From: Chryseolinea sp. H1M3-3
GTDB taxonomy: Bacteria; Bacteroidota; Bacteroidia; Cytophagales; Cyclobacteriaceae
DNA length: 64,000 nucleotides
NCBI RefSeq assembly: GCF_029360725.1
Contig: NZ_JARKMY010000002.1
Span: forward strand, 62,001-126,000
Direction: 5' to 3'
Part shown: positions 10,301 through 17,543 of the stretch, piece by piece
Layout of the letters: every line of letters begins with the position of its first letter
Numbering within the stretch: position 1 is the first letter of the stretch
Made by a program: the position numbers and the translations under genes
The notes under the pieces: model-generated
The model's database searches: none
Told to the model about the DNA's origin: nothing
Seen by the model: the letters and a program-made list of their open reading frames with translations, nothing else

Positions 10301-10460
10301 ACTGATCATAAAGCTCAAGGTACTCTTTGATGGAATCCTGATCGAGTTCTGTTTGAAAAAAGTTTATTACAAACTGTCTTTCCCTTTCAGTTACGCCTCC
10401 ATCCTGTTTGGTAATAATTGCAAAAAGTTGGGTGAGGGCTTTGAGTATTTCTTCACTCAT
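7377..10460 (-). CDS. ABCG-type ABC transporter with N-terminal TerB-like domain, ATPase and permease fused
   Basis: The 1027-residue product starts with an acidic helical region (about 1-125) that looks like a TerB/tellurite-resistance domain, then a linker domain (about 130-240). The ABC ATPase has Walker A GASGAGKTT (279-287), the Q-loop in YVSQDD, signature SGGQRKR (386-392), Walker B ILFLDEPTSG (405-414) and H-loop His442. A CxxC pair (Cys491, Cys494) follows. Membrane helices occupy about 580-760, then a long cytoplasmic or periplasmic helical insertion (about 780-960) and a last membrane helix near 975-1000. The ATPase-then-permease order and GYPAYYGP motif are typical of the ABCG/white family of half-transporters, which act as dimers. 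The substrate is unknown. It lies 114 bases after the SiaC-type gene, on the same strand. Confidence 0.85.
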   Translation of the reverse strand: MSEEILKALTQLFAIITKQDGGVTERERQFVINFFQTELDQDSIKEYLELYDQFSEYGKEEGKARLTSVKDSVKTLGICKKINKTLTQKQKVVVLIKLLELVGTDKNFTPQRMEIINTVSTVFNILQYEYQLIEGFVISEDARSLNYVDILLLDKDHSAEENKIYKHVHGHIEGSLIFMRVQSVDMYFTKYLGEESNMLNGFPMQPNRVYLFSHGSTIKTQAGDALYYSDLVANFNEELKTAKLSFNVIIDELKFKNGGIGLRHVGISEGPGKLIGIMGASGAGKTTLLNVMAGLVPPTQGQILVNGFDINTQKDKIHGVIGYVSQDDLLIEELTVYQNLYYNAKLCFASFTEEQIHKRVMEVLENLGLDQRKDLPVGNPLDKTISGGQRKRLNIALELIREPAILFLDEPTSGLSSRDSENVIDLLKELSLKGKLIFVVIHQPSSDIYKMFDKMIIMDTGGYPAYYGPPVEAVTYFKKSTHQVDSNRGQCETCGNVNPEQIFNIIEAKVVDEYGQPTNKRKISPPQWYELYKSHFKVGRVEDIKEQPPQSLSLPNKIKQTVIFATRDTLSKLSNKQYLLINLLEAPLLAIILAVIIKYKSAPGGQEYMFRFNENFPAFLLMSIIVALFMGLTVSAEEIIRDRKILRRESFLNLSWNSYLMSKITILFVLSAIQTFSFVVIGILILEMEWAMLLPFWFVLFSTSCFASVLGLNISSAFNSAVTVYVMIPLLLIPQMILSGLLFSFDKLNSVISTKGKVPVIADMMASRWAYEALVVDQFVNNKYEKPFYSYEKIESQADFHASFLANELEKKRKYIADNKDEKNDSIRAIVNKDIAIIQSSIRDGFFKRGLENELNTPWTVEKFTPAFSAKLEEFLAAYRKFYQDAYNRVVATREGEMVKMEKERKNYSLNDIKNRYYNESLADLVKNVSEKERIIEYQGRLYQQINPIFVDPRPKGPLDYRAHFFAPQKNLLGAMVSTFLFNNLVIWVMTIILYGTLYFELLRKLVNSFEMPSKLTLPGMGQSKKE

Positions 10461-10574
10461 AGATGCAATGTGATTTTATACATACTAAAAAAATATCGGT
10501 TACCGGCCACTCTAAATCGTTAATGGAGATCCACCCAAATGGCTGATAACCGATTCTCTATGACTGTTGTGAAA

Positions 10575-10937
10575 TCAGTAAGTTTTAAACTCAAATGGTA
10601 TTTCAACCAGTTCGGAAAATTCCTGACCGGCTTCCTCCATATCCTCATCATCTTCATGAAAATACCAGAGGATTTTCATTGCTTTAATGTCTTCCAAAGA
10701 TGATAGTACATCCAGGATCAGTTTTGAAGATGCCGTATTGAAATACTCGAGTTTAAAAACAAATTCGGTATTAGGATTAGGATCTTTTCCATACTTCTCG
10801 ATCCACTCGAGTACTGGCCGGTAGAATTCGGCAGAATCTTCCGGCAGTGAACGGCCTGAGATTTCAAAAATTCCATTCTTCTTATCAAGAATTATTTTTG
10901 GAGTATCTTCAGTTCCTTCAAGATTTAAAATTTCCAT
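10575..10937 (-). CDS. SiaC-type regulatory phosphoprotein (DUF1987)
   Basis: This 120-residue protein matches the DUF1987/SiaC family, small STAS-like proteins that switch partners depending on phosphorylation. I start it at the ATG at 10937; a TTG four codons upstream is also possible. With the ATG start, the threonine of the LEYFNTASSK motif is residue 68, the same number as the phosphorylated Thr68 of Pseudomonas aeruginosa SiaC. The N-terminal GTEDTPKI pattern and the WYFHEDD strand also fit. In Pseudomonas, unphosphorylated SiaC activates the diguanylate cyclase SiaD; no such gene is here, so the target is unknown. It follows the SiaB-type kinase gene by 34 bases and closes the signalling operon. 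Confidence 0.88.
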   Translation of the reverse strand: MEILNLEGTEDTPKIILDKKNGIFEISGRSLPEDSAEFYRPVLEWIEKYGKDPNPNTEFVFKLEYFNTASSKLILDVLSSLEDIKAMKILWYFHEDDEDMEEAGQEFSELVEIPFEFKTY

Positions 10938-10971
10938 GGGATAAGTCAATTTTAATTTTTTATCTATACAA

Positions 10972-11520
10972 TTATTCAGTTTCTCTAGGCACGTTAACCT
11001 TTAAGCAGAAGAAGCAATATTCTGCAGACATCTCAGGGAATTCAAATTCCAACTTACCTCCCGACTTTCTGGCCATATCCACAAAACCTAATCCAGCGCC
11101 ACCTTTGTCGGAGATCGTCGTGTTTTTAATAATTTCCTTGTAAAGTTCTTTCAAGCCGTCTTTGTCGAGCGCATTGATCTGGTCAAGCTTCTTATGCAGG
11201 CCTGCAACGTTGGCTTTCCGTACTGGATTTCCGGACATTATGCTGTAACGGTTTGCCTCTTTGCCGATGAGGAAGATAGCAGCGTGACTGCGCATTTCTC
11301 CATCGATGAGTTCGTCGCTGTGCTTAACGATATTTTGCAGTGCCTCCACCATAACGTTGAACACCTTGCGTTTGATGCTAGAATCTTCTCCGGAAGAATC
11401 AAGGTTTCGCTCTGCCATAGAGAGAATGGATTTTGTACTCTCTTGAGTAAAATCACCCTGATACACCAGAATCAAGTTCTGCGACATCATGGTTCGGTGC
11501 AGGTCATAAATAAAATTCAT
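10972..11520 (-). CDS. SiaB-type protein kinase (GHKL fold, DUF6272)
   Basis: The 182-residue product matches the SiaB family, histidine-kinase-like ATPases that phosphorylate SiaC on a threonine. The N-box is visible as NVMVEALQNIVKHSDE (about residues 54-69) and a glycine-rich ATP-lid-like motif as GGAGLGFVDMA (about 140-150). Length and the N-terminal DLHRTMMSQNLILVYQGDF pattern are typical. The gene lies between the SpoIIE-type phosphatase and the SiaC-type gene, in the order phosphatase, kinase, substrate, as in siaABC. It is expected to oppose the phosphatase encoded upstream. The sequence match is good; the actual phosphotransfer is inferred. Confidence 0.86.
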   Translation of the reverse strand: MNFIYDLHRTMMSQNLILVYQGDFTQESTKSILSMAERNLDSSGEDSSIKRKVFNVMVEALQNIVKHSDELIDGEMRSHAAIFLIGKEANRYSIMSGNPVRKANVAGLHKKLDQINALDKDGLKELYKEIIKNTTISDKGGAGLGFVDMARKSGGKLEFEFPEMSAEYCFFCLKVNVPRETE

Positions 11521-11618
11521 GTGTCTGAAGATTAGATTAAATTTTTGTGGTTCACTAAGATATAAGTTTTATCATTTAAAACCCACCTGCAAAAAAATTC
11601 AGGAGGATTGGTTTAAGT

Positions 11619-14600
11619 CTAGAATTTAATACCAATTAATAACACGTCGTCTGTTTGCTTCGTTGTGCCTCGCCATGCTTCCCACTCCTGATCAAAAACA
11701 TTCATTGCTTCCGGCATCTTTAACTTATGCACCTGGTCGATGATTTCGCGTACACGCCTTGGTCCGAATTTTCTTCCATCGTTACCACCAAACTGATCGG
11801 GGAATCCGTCTGAACTGAAGTAAATCGAATCGCCTTCTTCCAATTTAATTTTGGTATTGGTAAAGTTAGTTTGGTTCTTAAAAATACCTCCGCCGATAGG
11901 GAATTTATTTCCCTTAACTTCATCCATCACACCATTCTTCATAATATACAATGGTCGGTGTGCCCCTGCATATTCTACCTCTCGCTTAGATAAATTGATT
12001 TTACACAGCGCGATGTCCATACCGTCTTTGGTGGTTGCGTCTTCGTCCTGGCGTAGGGTAGTTGTTACACCTTCGTCCAGCATGTCTAGAATTTTGCCGG
12101 GCTCTGTAACTTTACGGCTACGCACAATATCATTCAACAAGAAGTATCCAATCAACGATAAAAGCGCTCCAGGGACACCGTGACCTGTACAGTCTACGGC
12201 GGCAATGAAAATTTCGTCTTTCATCTGAACGAACCATGGAAAGTCACCGCTGACCACATCGCGCGGTTTGTATAAGATGAATGAATCAGGCAGCGCTTTG
12301 CTGATCACCCGACTGTTAGGCAAAATGGCGTTTTGAATGCGTTTTGCGTAGTTGATACTTTCTGTGATCTTTTTATTCTTATTCTGAATTTCAAGCTCAA
12401 TCATTTTGCGCTCAGTAATATCATGGGATACCACAAGCACAGACTCAAGTTTGTTTGCTTCATCAAATTCCGGAATCGCATTTACCTGCATGATGCGTTT
12501 CCCCATCGCGGAAGGGAAATCCATTTCAGTAGAAGCTTTTTCATTTGTTGCATTTACCGCTTCCACAACCTTTAACCACCCTTCAAGTACAGATGTGTCA
12601 AGTTCCGATTCCTGTACTTTCCGGTTCAGGAAGAATGCAGGTTTTTGTCCAGTATATTCTTCAATAACCGGATTGATGTATGAGATCGATTCACCTTCAA
12701 GTCGTGTAATCAAGTCGAGCGAATTTTCAGAGAGTGCCTGCATCTTACTTCGCATCCGTTGCTCCTGTTCAGCCCTTCTTTTTTCCGTGATATCGCGCGA
12801 GTTTAAGATAAATCCGTGTATTGCCTGATTGGACATGCAGTTTGTTCCGGTGGATTCAATCCAGATAAATGTTCCATCTTTAGCGCGATACTCGTATTGT
12901 ACTGTTATTCTTTCGTCAGGGTTTGCTTTCATTTTTTGGAAAAGCTCTCTGAACGTTTCGCGATGGTCAGGATGTACCTTGTCTATGTCGCTCTTGCCAA
13001 TCATTTCTTTTTGTCCGTATCCAAGAATGGATTCTACGGAAGGAGAAATGTATCGGATGCTTTCATCTTCTTCGTATATGGTGATAACCTCGGAAGCATT
13101 TTCAAGAAGAAGCTGCATCCGTTTCTGGGTGCGGTTTACTTCTTCGATTTGTTCCTCGAGTTTTTGGTTTGAGCGTTTCAATTCTTCTTGGGTTGCTTGC
13201 ATCTCTTCTGCATTCTGACGAAGAACTTCCTGCTTTTCTTTTAGCTCGTTACTCATTTGCTGCGATTCGCCCAGCAATCGGCGGGTACGTTCATTTACCT
13301 TGATATTGAATATGGTTCGTGCAAGGATCAACGAAAGTTCCTGAACAAATTTTACCTGTGAAGGATCGAATGTGCGGAAGCCGGCAAACTCGAGTACACC
13401 GTATACCTCTTCGTTGGTTATCAGTGGCACAATGAGAATACATTTCGGACGCTGGTCGCCAAGAATACCAGAGGTTATGGTTACATATTCGTCAGGAATC
13501 TCAGTGCGAAGAACGATATCTTTTTCTGCTGCAGCCTGGCCAACCAAACCTTCTGCAAATTTGAATTTCGATTTTAAATACTTTTTACGGGTATATGCAT
13601 AGCTGGCACGCATCTCGATAACGGGGGGCATATTTGCATTGTCATCATTGACAATGTAAAAAGCACCTTGTATCGCGCCAATTTTTTCAAGAATGAACTT
13701 GATCACATCATCGCCAAGTGCATCGATGGAATCATGCATTCTCAGAATTTCACTGATCTCGGCAACACCTCTGACAATCCAGTTTCTTTCCTTGTCCAGG
13801 CGTTCGTTTTCAATGAGGTTGTTACGCATGTTTATCAGCGACATACCTAAGATGTCATTTTCACTCGCGGGCTTGTAGGCTGTATCATATTTGCCTTCAC
13901 CAATGCGTTGTGCGAAATCGGCACTTCCTTTTAATGTCTTTACCAGTTCATCAACCTTCTCACTCATCTGACCAAATTCATCGCTGCTTTTTTCTGCTGT
14001 TGCTTCGGGTAAAACACCTTGAGAAACCAGGCTAAGGGTATTTCGCATGCTGTACAATGGCTGCGTAAATGAACGTGCAAAGAGCATGGCCGCCAATGTG
14101 GCAAGTGCTGCGACGCAGAGTCCGGCATAAGTAAACGTTTTGACTAACTCCGATGCTTTTCCGTTAGCTTCGTCCAAATCAATTTTCGCAACCAGCGCGA
14201 GATCCGGACCTTCAATCTTGCGGGATGCCTGGAGCACAGTTGCACCCCGATAATCTTCTCCTTTGCCCAGCATGTTCTTGCCTTCGAAGACAGGTGCGAT
14301 AGACGTTGCAAATTTATCTTTTGGATCTCGAAGTTGGATTGCTGCGGAGGGGTCATTTCGCAACGGGCTTACCAGGGCAATTTTTTTAGAAATGACATCC
14401 TGGCGAGCCAATATTACTTCGCCGGTTTCACCAAGTCCATAGTAATTTTTTAGGATACGGTAGGCTGGATCCAAATCCAGTTTCACATGAAGCAGGTGTT
14501 GTCCGCCATTGTTGTCCACCGTAGAACCCACAACATAGGTAAAATATTTTTTATCGGTTTTATCGCGTTGAATAGGTGCGAAATAAATTCCACTCCTTGC

Positions 14601-15092
14601 GCGGTCAAAAGTGACACCGTCGGGATCAACGATACTACCTTTTATGGAAGGATCGGTAGACGCCTTAATACCACCGGTTCCTGAAGTGATTATAATTTGT
14701 GAGACCTCCAGCGTTGCTTTGACCTGGTTTAAGTAATCCACTAACGGATCGCCTGCTGGTTCAATTTCACTTGCAGAATCCGTAGGCACTTCGTTGCCGA
14801 TCGGAGGCATCATCAGATCCATTCCGCCGCCTGTGCTTTCGCCACCCGCTAAACTTGCTTTTAATTTCTCGGAGGCTTGTAAGAACTGAATAGCGCGTTC
14901 AGCCTTTTCAAAGTAGGAATTAAAATATGCGGTTTGATTATCGGCTATTACCGACAGGTTGGTAGCAAACTTTTCCTGGTTTGACTTAAGATGATAGTCA
15001 TAACTAAAGAAACTTATTGCCGCTACGGCTATAAGGGAAACAGCTAAAATTAAGACTGTTAATTTGGTACTAATGTTAATACTTTTCATCAT
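11619..15092 (-). CDS. SiaA-like membrane sensor: Cache, HAMP, GAF, two PAS and SpoIIE/PP2C phosphatase
   Basis: The 1157-residue protein has a membrane helix (about 12-34), an extracytoplasmic sensor region of the dCache type (about 35-325), a second membrane helix (about 325-345), a HAMP domain, a GAF domain (about 440-590), a coiled coil with the AQ(E)EL-type heptads, two PAS domains (about 660-780 and 785-895), and a C-terminal SpoIIE-type PP2C phosphatase (about 915-1157). Metal-binding acids are seen in SGDFPWF (Asp950), AVDCTGHG (Asp967), SSDGFPDQFGG and TDDVLLIG. SiaA of Pseudomonas is also a membrane HAMP-PP2C phosphatase, though it lacks GAF and PAS. It presumably dephosphorylates the SiaC-type protein two genes downstream. 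It follows the GAF gene by 11 bases. Confidence 0.9.
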   Translation of the reverse strand: MMKSINISTKLTVLILAVSLIAVAAISFFSYDYHLKSNQEKFATNLSVIADNQTAYFNSYFEKAERAIQFLQASEKLKASLAGGESTGGGMDLMMPPIGNEVPTDSASEIEPAGDPLVDYLNQVKATLEVSQIIITSGTGGIKASTDPSIKGSIVDPDGVTFDRARSGIYFAPIQRDKTDKKYFTYVVGSTVDNNGGQHLLHVKLDLDPAYRILKNYYGLGETGEVILARQDVISKKIALVSPLRNDPSAAIQLRDPKDKFATSIAPVFEGKNMLGKGEDYRGATVLQASRKIEGPDLALVAKIDLDEANGKASELVKTFTYAGLCVAALATLAAMLFARSFTQPLYSMRNTLSLVSQGVLPEATAEKSSDEFGQMSEKVDELVKTLKGSADFAQRIGEGKYDTAYKPASENDILGMSLINMRNNLIENERLDKERNWIVRGVAEISEILRMHDSIDALGDDVIKFILEKIGAIQGAFYIVNDDNANMPPVIEMRASYAYTRKKYLKSKFKFAEGLVGQAAAEKDIVLRTEIPDEYVTITSGILGDQRPKCILIVPLITNEEVYGVLEFAGFRTFDPSQVKFVQELSLILARTIFNIKVNERTRRLLGESQQMSNELKEKQEVLRQNAEEMQATQEELKRSNQKLEEQIEEVNRTQKRMQLLLENASEVITIYEEDESIRYISPSVESILGYGQKEMIGKSDIDKVHPDHRETFRELFQKMKANPDERITVQYEYRAKDGTFIWIESTGTNCMSNQAIHGFILNSRDITEKRRAEQEQRMRSKMQALSENSLDLITRLEGESISYINPVIEEYTGQKPAFFLNRKVQESELDTSVLEGWLKVVEAVNATNEKASTEMDFPSAMGKRIMQVNAIPEFDEANKLESVLVVSHDITERKMIELEIQNKNKKITESINYAKRIQNAILPNSRVISKALPDSFILYKPRDVVSGDFPWFVQMKDEIFIAAVDCTGHGVPGALLSLIGYFLLNDIVRSRKVTEPGKILDMLDEGVTTTLRQDEDATTKDGMDIALCKINLSKREVEYAGAHRPLYIMKNGVMDEVKGNKFPIGGGIFKNQTNFTNTKIKLEEGDSIYFSSDGFPDQFGGNDGRKFGPRRVREIIDQVHKLKMPEAMNVFDQEWEAWRGTTKQTDDVLLIGIKF

Positions 15093-15103
15093 ATGCTTTG
15101 ACG

Positions 15104-15871
15104 CTAAGATGCTTTAGTGTAAATCTTATCAGCAATAAGCTGTGCTGATTCCTCTGTAAATTTTCGTTGGTCTTCACTGATCGGTGTGAACGATGCTATT
15201 TCCATCACACCTAATACCTGGCCTTCGTGTTTGAGCGCAACAATTAAAAGATTCTTAGGTGATGCGCTGCCTAACCCTGAAACAATCTTGATGTATCCCT
15301 CGGGCACATCGTCAACATATAGCGACTGGCCACTCGCTGCCGCCTGTCCGATCAGTCCTTCGCCGAATTCATAACTGATTGTCGTGCTTTCCGCGATGCT
15401 CAAGGCATAACCACCTTGTAACTCCACCGTCCGTTTTCCATCTTTTTCATTCGCCGTATAGATTGCGCCTTGACCAGCTTCTATTTGTTTGCAAATTGTT
15501 GCCAGTCCGGCTTCTAATATTTCTTTTTTGGTTTTTGCGTGATCAAGGCTGGCATTTACTCCCTCGAGGCTGATCGTCGTTTTACCTTTATCTGCTTCCT
15601 GTTTTTTGGCAGCGGCAGCTTCAATGGCGCGATCGCGGAAGATCACCACTTCCTTTTTGTAGCGCAGCGCCAGCACGAGTCCTAACCCACCGAGCAAAAA
15701 GGTAATGGCGATGACTACATATACGTTTATAAATTCTGGCTGATAGCCGTCGGACAGATGTAAACTCGATGGTAACGAGTAAATCGCAAACAGCGATGCC
15801 GCCATCCCTAGAATAAAAAATGTAGCCAGGGTCAGGCTTACCTTGTAGTGATTTTTTAGTATCCTAATCAT
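15104..15871 (-). CDS. Membrane-anchored GAF domain protein
   Basis: The 255-residue product has two N-terminal membrane helices (about 17-37 and 46-66), a short basic coiled coil, and a GAF domain (about 108-250). The GAF core, with EGLIGQAAASG and VPEGYIKIVSGLG, is closely similar to the GAF domains of the phosphatase just downstream and the HAMP protein upstream of cheR. It has no output domain, so it probably acts by binding a ligand or a partner. Its start overlaps the cheB stop by four bases (ATGA-type), showing translational coupling. I know no named function. Confidence 0.82.
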   Translation of the reverse strand: MIRILKNHYKVSLTLATFFILGMAASLFAIYSLPSSLHLSDGYQPEFINVYVVIAITFLLGGLGLVLALRYKKEVVIFRDRAIEAAAAKKQEADKGKTTISLEGVNASLDHAKTKKEILEAGLATICKQIEAGQGAIYTANEKDGKRTVELQGGYALSIAESTTISYEFGEGLIGQAAASGQSLYVDDVPEGYIKIVSGLGSASPKNLLIVALKHEGQVLGVMEIASFTPISEDQRKFTEESAQLIADKIYTKAS

Positions 15872-16461
15872 CGGTATTGATTGTCTAATTCTTTTAAAAA
15901 TTGTACAATTTGATCCACCTTTAATACATGGTCAATCTTTGTGACAGCCAGTGCACTGCGTGGCATGGTATCGATCATGCATTCCGTAGGTTCCTGCACG
16001 ATTGTAAGTCCACCACGTTCGTGTATATTTTTCATGCCTACAGCGCCATCTTTGTTCGCTCCTGAGAGCAGAATCCCGATAAGTTTGTCTTTATAAGCAA
16101 AAGCGCAAGTACCCAGCGTGATATCAATTGATGGTCTTGAGTTATTTATCATTTCTTCTGTTGATAATGCAAAATGATTCCCTAGTTCAACGGACATGTG
16201 ATAGTTGGCCGGAGCCAGGTATACATTTCCTTTTTTAATTGTCTCTTTGTCATTAGGCTCAGTTACCTGTACTACACTTTTGATCGAAAGCGCTTCAACG
16301 AAACCATTTCGCACATGCTTAAGCCGGTGCAAGCACATGATAATTGGTAACGGGAAGCCTTTGGGCAACTGCGCCAGGATTTTCACCACACCCTGGAAGC
16401 TGCCTGCTGACCCACCGATAACAACGGCTTTATAGCTGTTACTTAGGTTGAAGTTTTTCAT
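15868..16461 (-). CDS. cheB: Stand-alone CheB methylesterase domain
   Basis: This 197-residue protein is only the catalytic part of CheB, which removes methyl groups from glutamates of chemoreceptors. The catalytic triad is present: serine in GGSAGS (near residue 18), histidine in CLHRLKH, and aspartate in SGANKDGAVGM. The receiver domain that normally regulates CheB is absent. It lies 19 bases after cheR and overlaps the membrane GAF gene by four bases. There is no methyl-accepting receptor, CheA or CheW in the window. Free CheB domains like this often work with non-flagellar sensory proteins, so its substrate may be the coiled-coil region of the neighbouring GAF proteins; that is inference. 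Confidence 0.92.
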   Translation of the reverse strand: MKNFNLSNSYKAVVIGGSAGSFQGVVKILAQLPKGFPLPIIMCLHRLKHVRNGFVEALSIKSVVQVTEPNDKETIKKGNVYLAPANYHMSVELGNHFALSTEEMINNSRPSIDITLGTCAFAYKDKLIGILLSGANKDGAVGMKNIHERGGLTIVQEPTECMIDTMPRSALAVTKIDHVLKVDQIVQFLKELDNQYR

Positions 16462-16480
16462 TCGTCAAAAGACAACTCTC

Positions 16481-17302
16481 CTAATCCTTTATTTTTTTAT
16501 AAATCTTTTCTTCATTATTCACCACGATAAAGCGGTTTGAATAGTCACACCAAATCAAGGATTCTTTCGAACCAATGGCCAGGTATCCATATTTAAACAA
16601 GCTCTCATGGAATTTCTTCAACACTTCGTTTTGCAAGGACTGGTTAAAGTATATCATCACGTTCCTACAGAGTATCAAATCAAACTTGTTAAAGACATCT
16701 CCCAGCACCAGATCATGACGACGGAAAGAAACGTTCATAAGAAGTTCTTTCGGGAACACGGCCATTCCATTCTCTTCACGATAGTAATCTTTGAATGAAC
16801 CAGTACCCTGAAAGCGGATGTAATTCTTTTCATTCAATTCCATGTTCTTCAGCGGATAAACGCCTGACTTCGCCCTTTCTAAAATATTTACGTCCAGGTC
16901 TGTGGCAATCATTGTAACGTCCTGAAGTATGCCCATTTCCTTAAGCATAATGCTCATCGAAAGAACTTCTTCACCCGAAGCACAGCCGGCATGCCATATC
17001 TTAAATTGCTTGTGGTTAAGCATGATGGCAGGAATTATTTCTTCGCGCATAATTCTCCAGAAGCTGGGGTCGCGAAACATTTCAGTAACATTGACGGTAA
17101 GCTCGTCTAAGAACTCATTGATAAAAGCCGGATTGTCATTTAGTTTTTTGATAAGCGTGTCAACCGTAAGTTTTTTTAATTCCATGATCCTAAGAACACG
17201 TCTCTTAAAGGACGACATCGCGTAATTCCGAAAATCGTAATTATACTTCTGATAGATCAGCTCCGAAATTCGTTTAAGGTCATTAATGTCAATATCCAAC
17301 AT
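16481..17302 (-). CDS. cheR: CheR-type protein-glutamate methyltransferase
   Basis: The 273-residue protein has the N-terminal all-helical domain (about 1-80) and the SAM-binding domain typical of CheR, which methylates glutamate side chains of chemoreceptors. Recognisable motifs are TEMFRDPSFW, HAGCASGEEVLSMSI (SAM binding), ATDLD and DLILCRNVMIYF. Length is normal. It is the first gene of the tight run cheR-cheB-GAF-phosphatase and has a good TAnnTTTG box 20 bases before its ATG. With no receptor gene close by, its substrate is unknown. Confidence 0.95.
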   Translation of the reverse strand: MLDIDINDLKRISELIYQKYNYDFRNYAMSSFKRRVLRIMELKKLTVDTLIKKLNDNPAFINEFLDELTVNVTEMFRDPSFWRIMREEIIPAIMLNHKQFKIWHAGCASGEEVLSMSIMLKEMGILQDVTMIATDLDVNILERAKSGVYPLKNMELNEKNYIRFQGTGSFKDYYREENGMAVFPKELLMNVSFRRHDLVLGDVFNKFDLILCRNVMIYFNQSLQNEVLKKFHESLFKYGYLAIGSKESLIWCDYSNRFIVVNNEEKIYKKIKD

Positions 17303-17321
17303 GCTTGTCTTTTGAAAGAAC

Positions 17322-17329
17322 CAAAATTA
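17322..17329 (-). promoter_or_regulatory. -7 box for the cheR-cheB signalling operon
   Basis: TAATTTTG on the minus strand fits TAnnTTTG exactly, and lies 19 bases upstream of the cheR ATG. I found no TTG at the usual -33 spacing, so the promoter is only partly supported. Confidence 0.45.
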
Positions 17330-17543
17330 GTTTCTTCCTAAAACTGGACAGGTGTATATAGATGAGAAACCTTACACGCGTTCTAATAAGAGATATGCTT
17401 GATATTTTGATTAAAACGCCGTTCGAAGGCACGTAATAATTTACTGGAAATAGAAGTTTTTGTCCTTTTTGGAAGGATGTCCAGGCAGGATGGGAATGGA
17501 ATGTTTAAGGCAAGTGGATCTTGATCTCTATCAGCGACGACAA

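Noticed and set aside
12406-12828. Antisense open frames opposite the SpoIIE phosphatase gene
   Set aside because: Domains of the minus-strand gene are continuous here; the plus-strand frames have Ser/Cys-rich composition typical of shadows.
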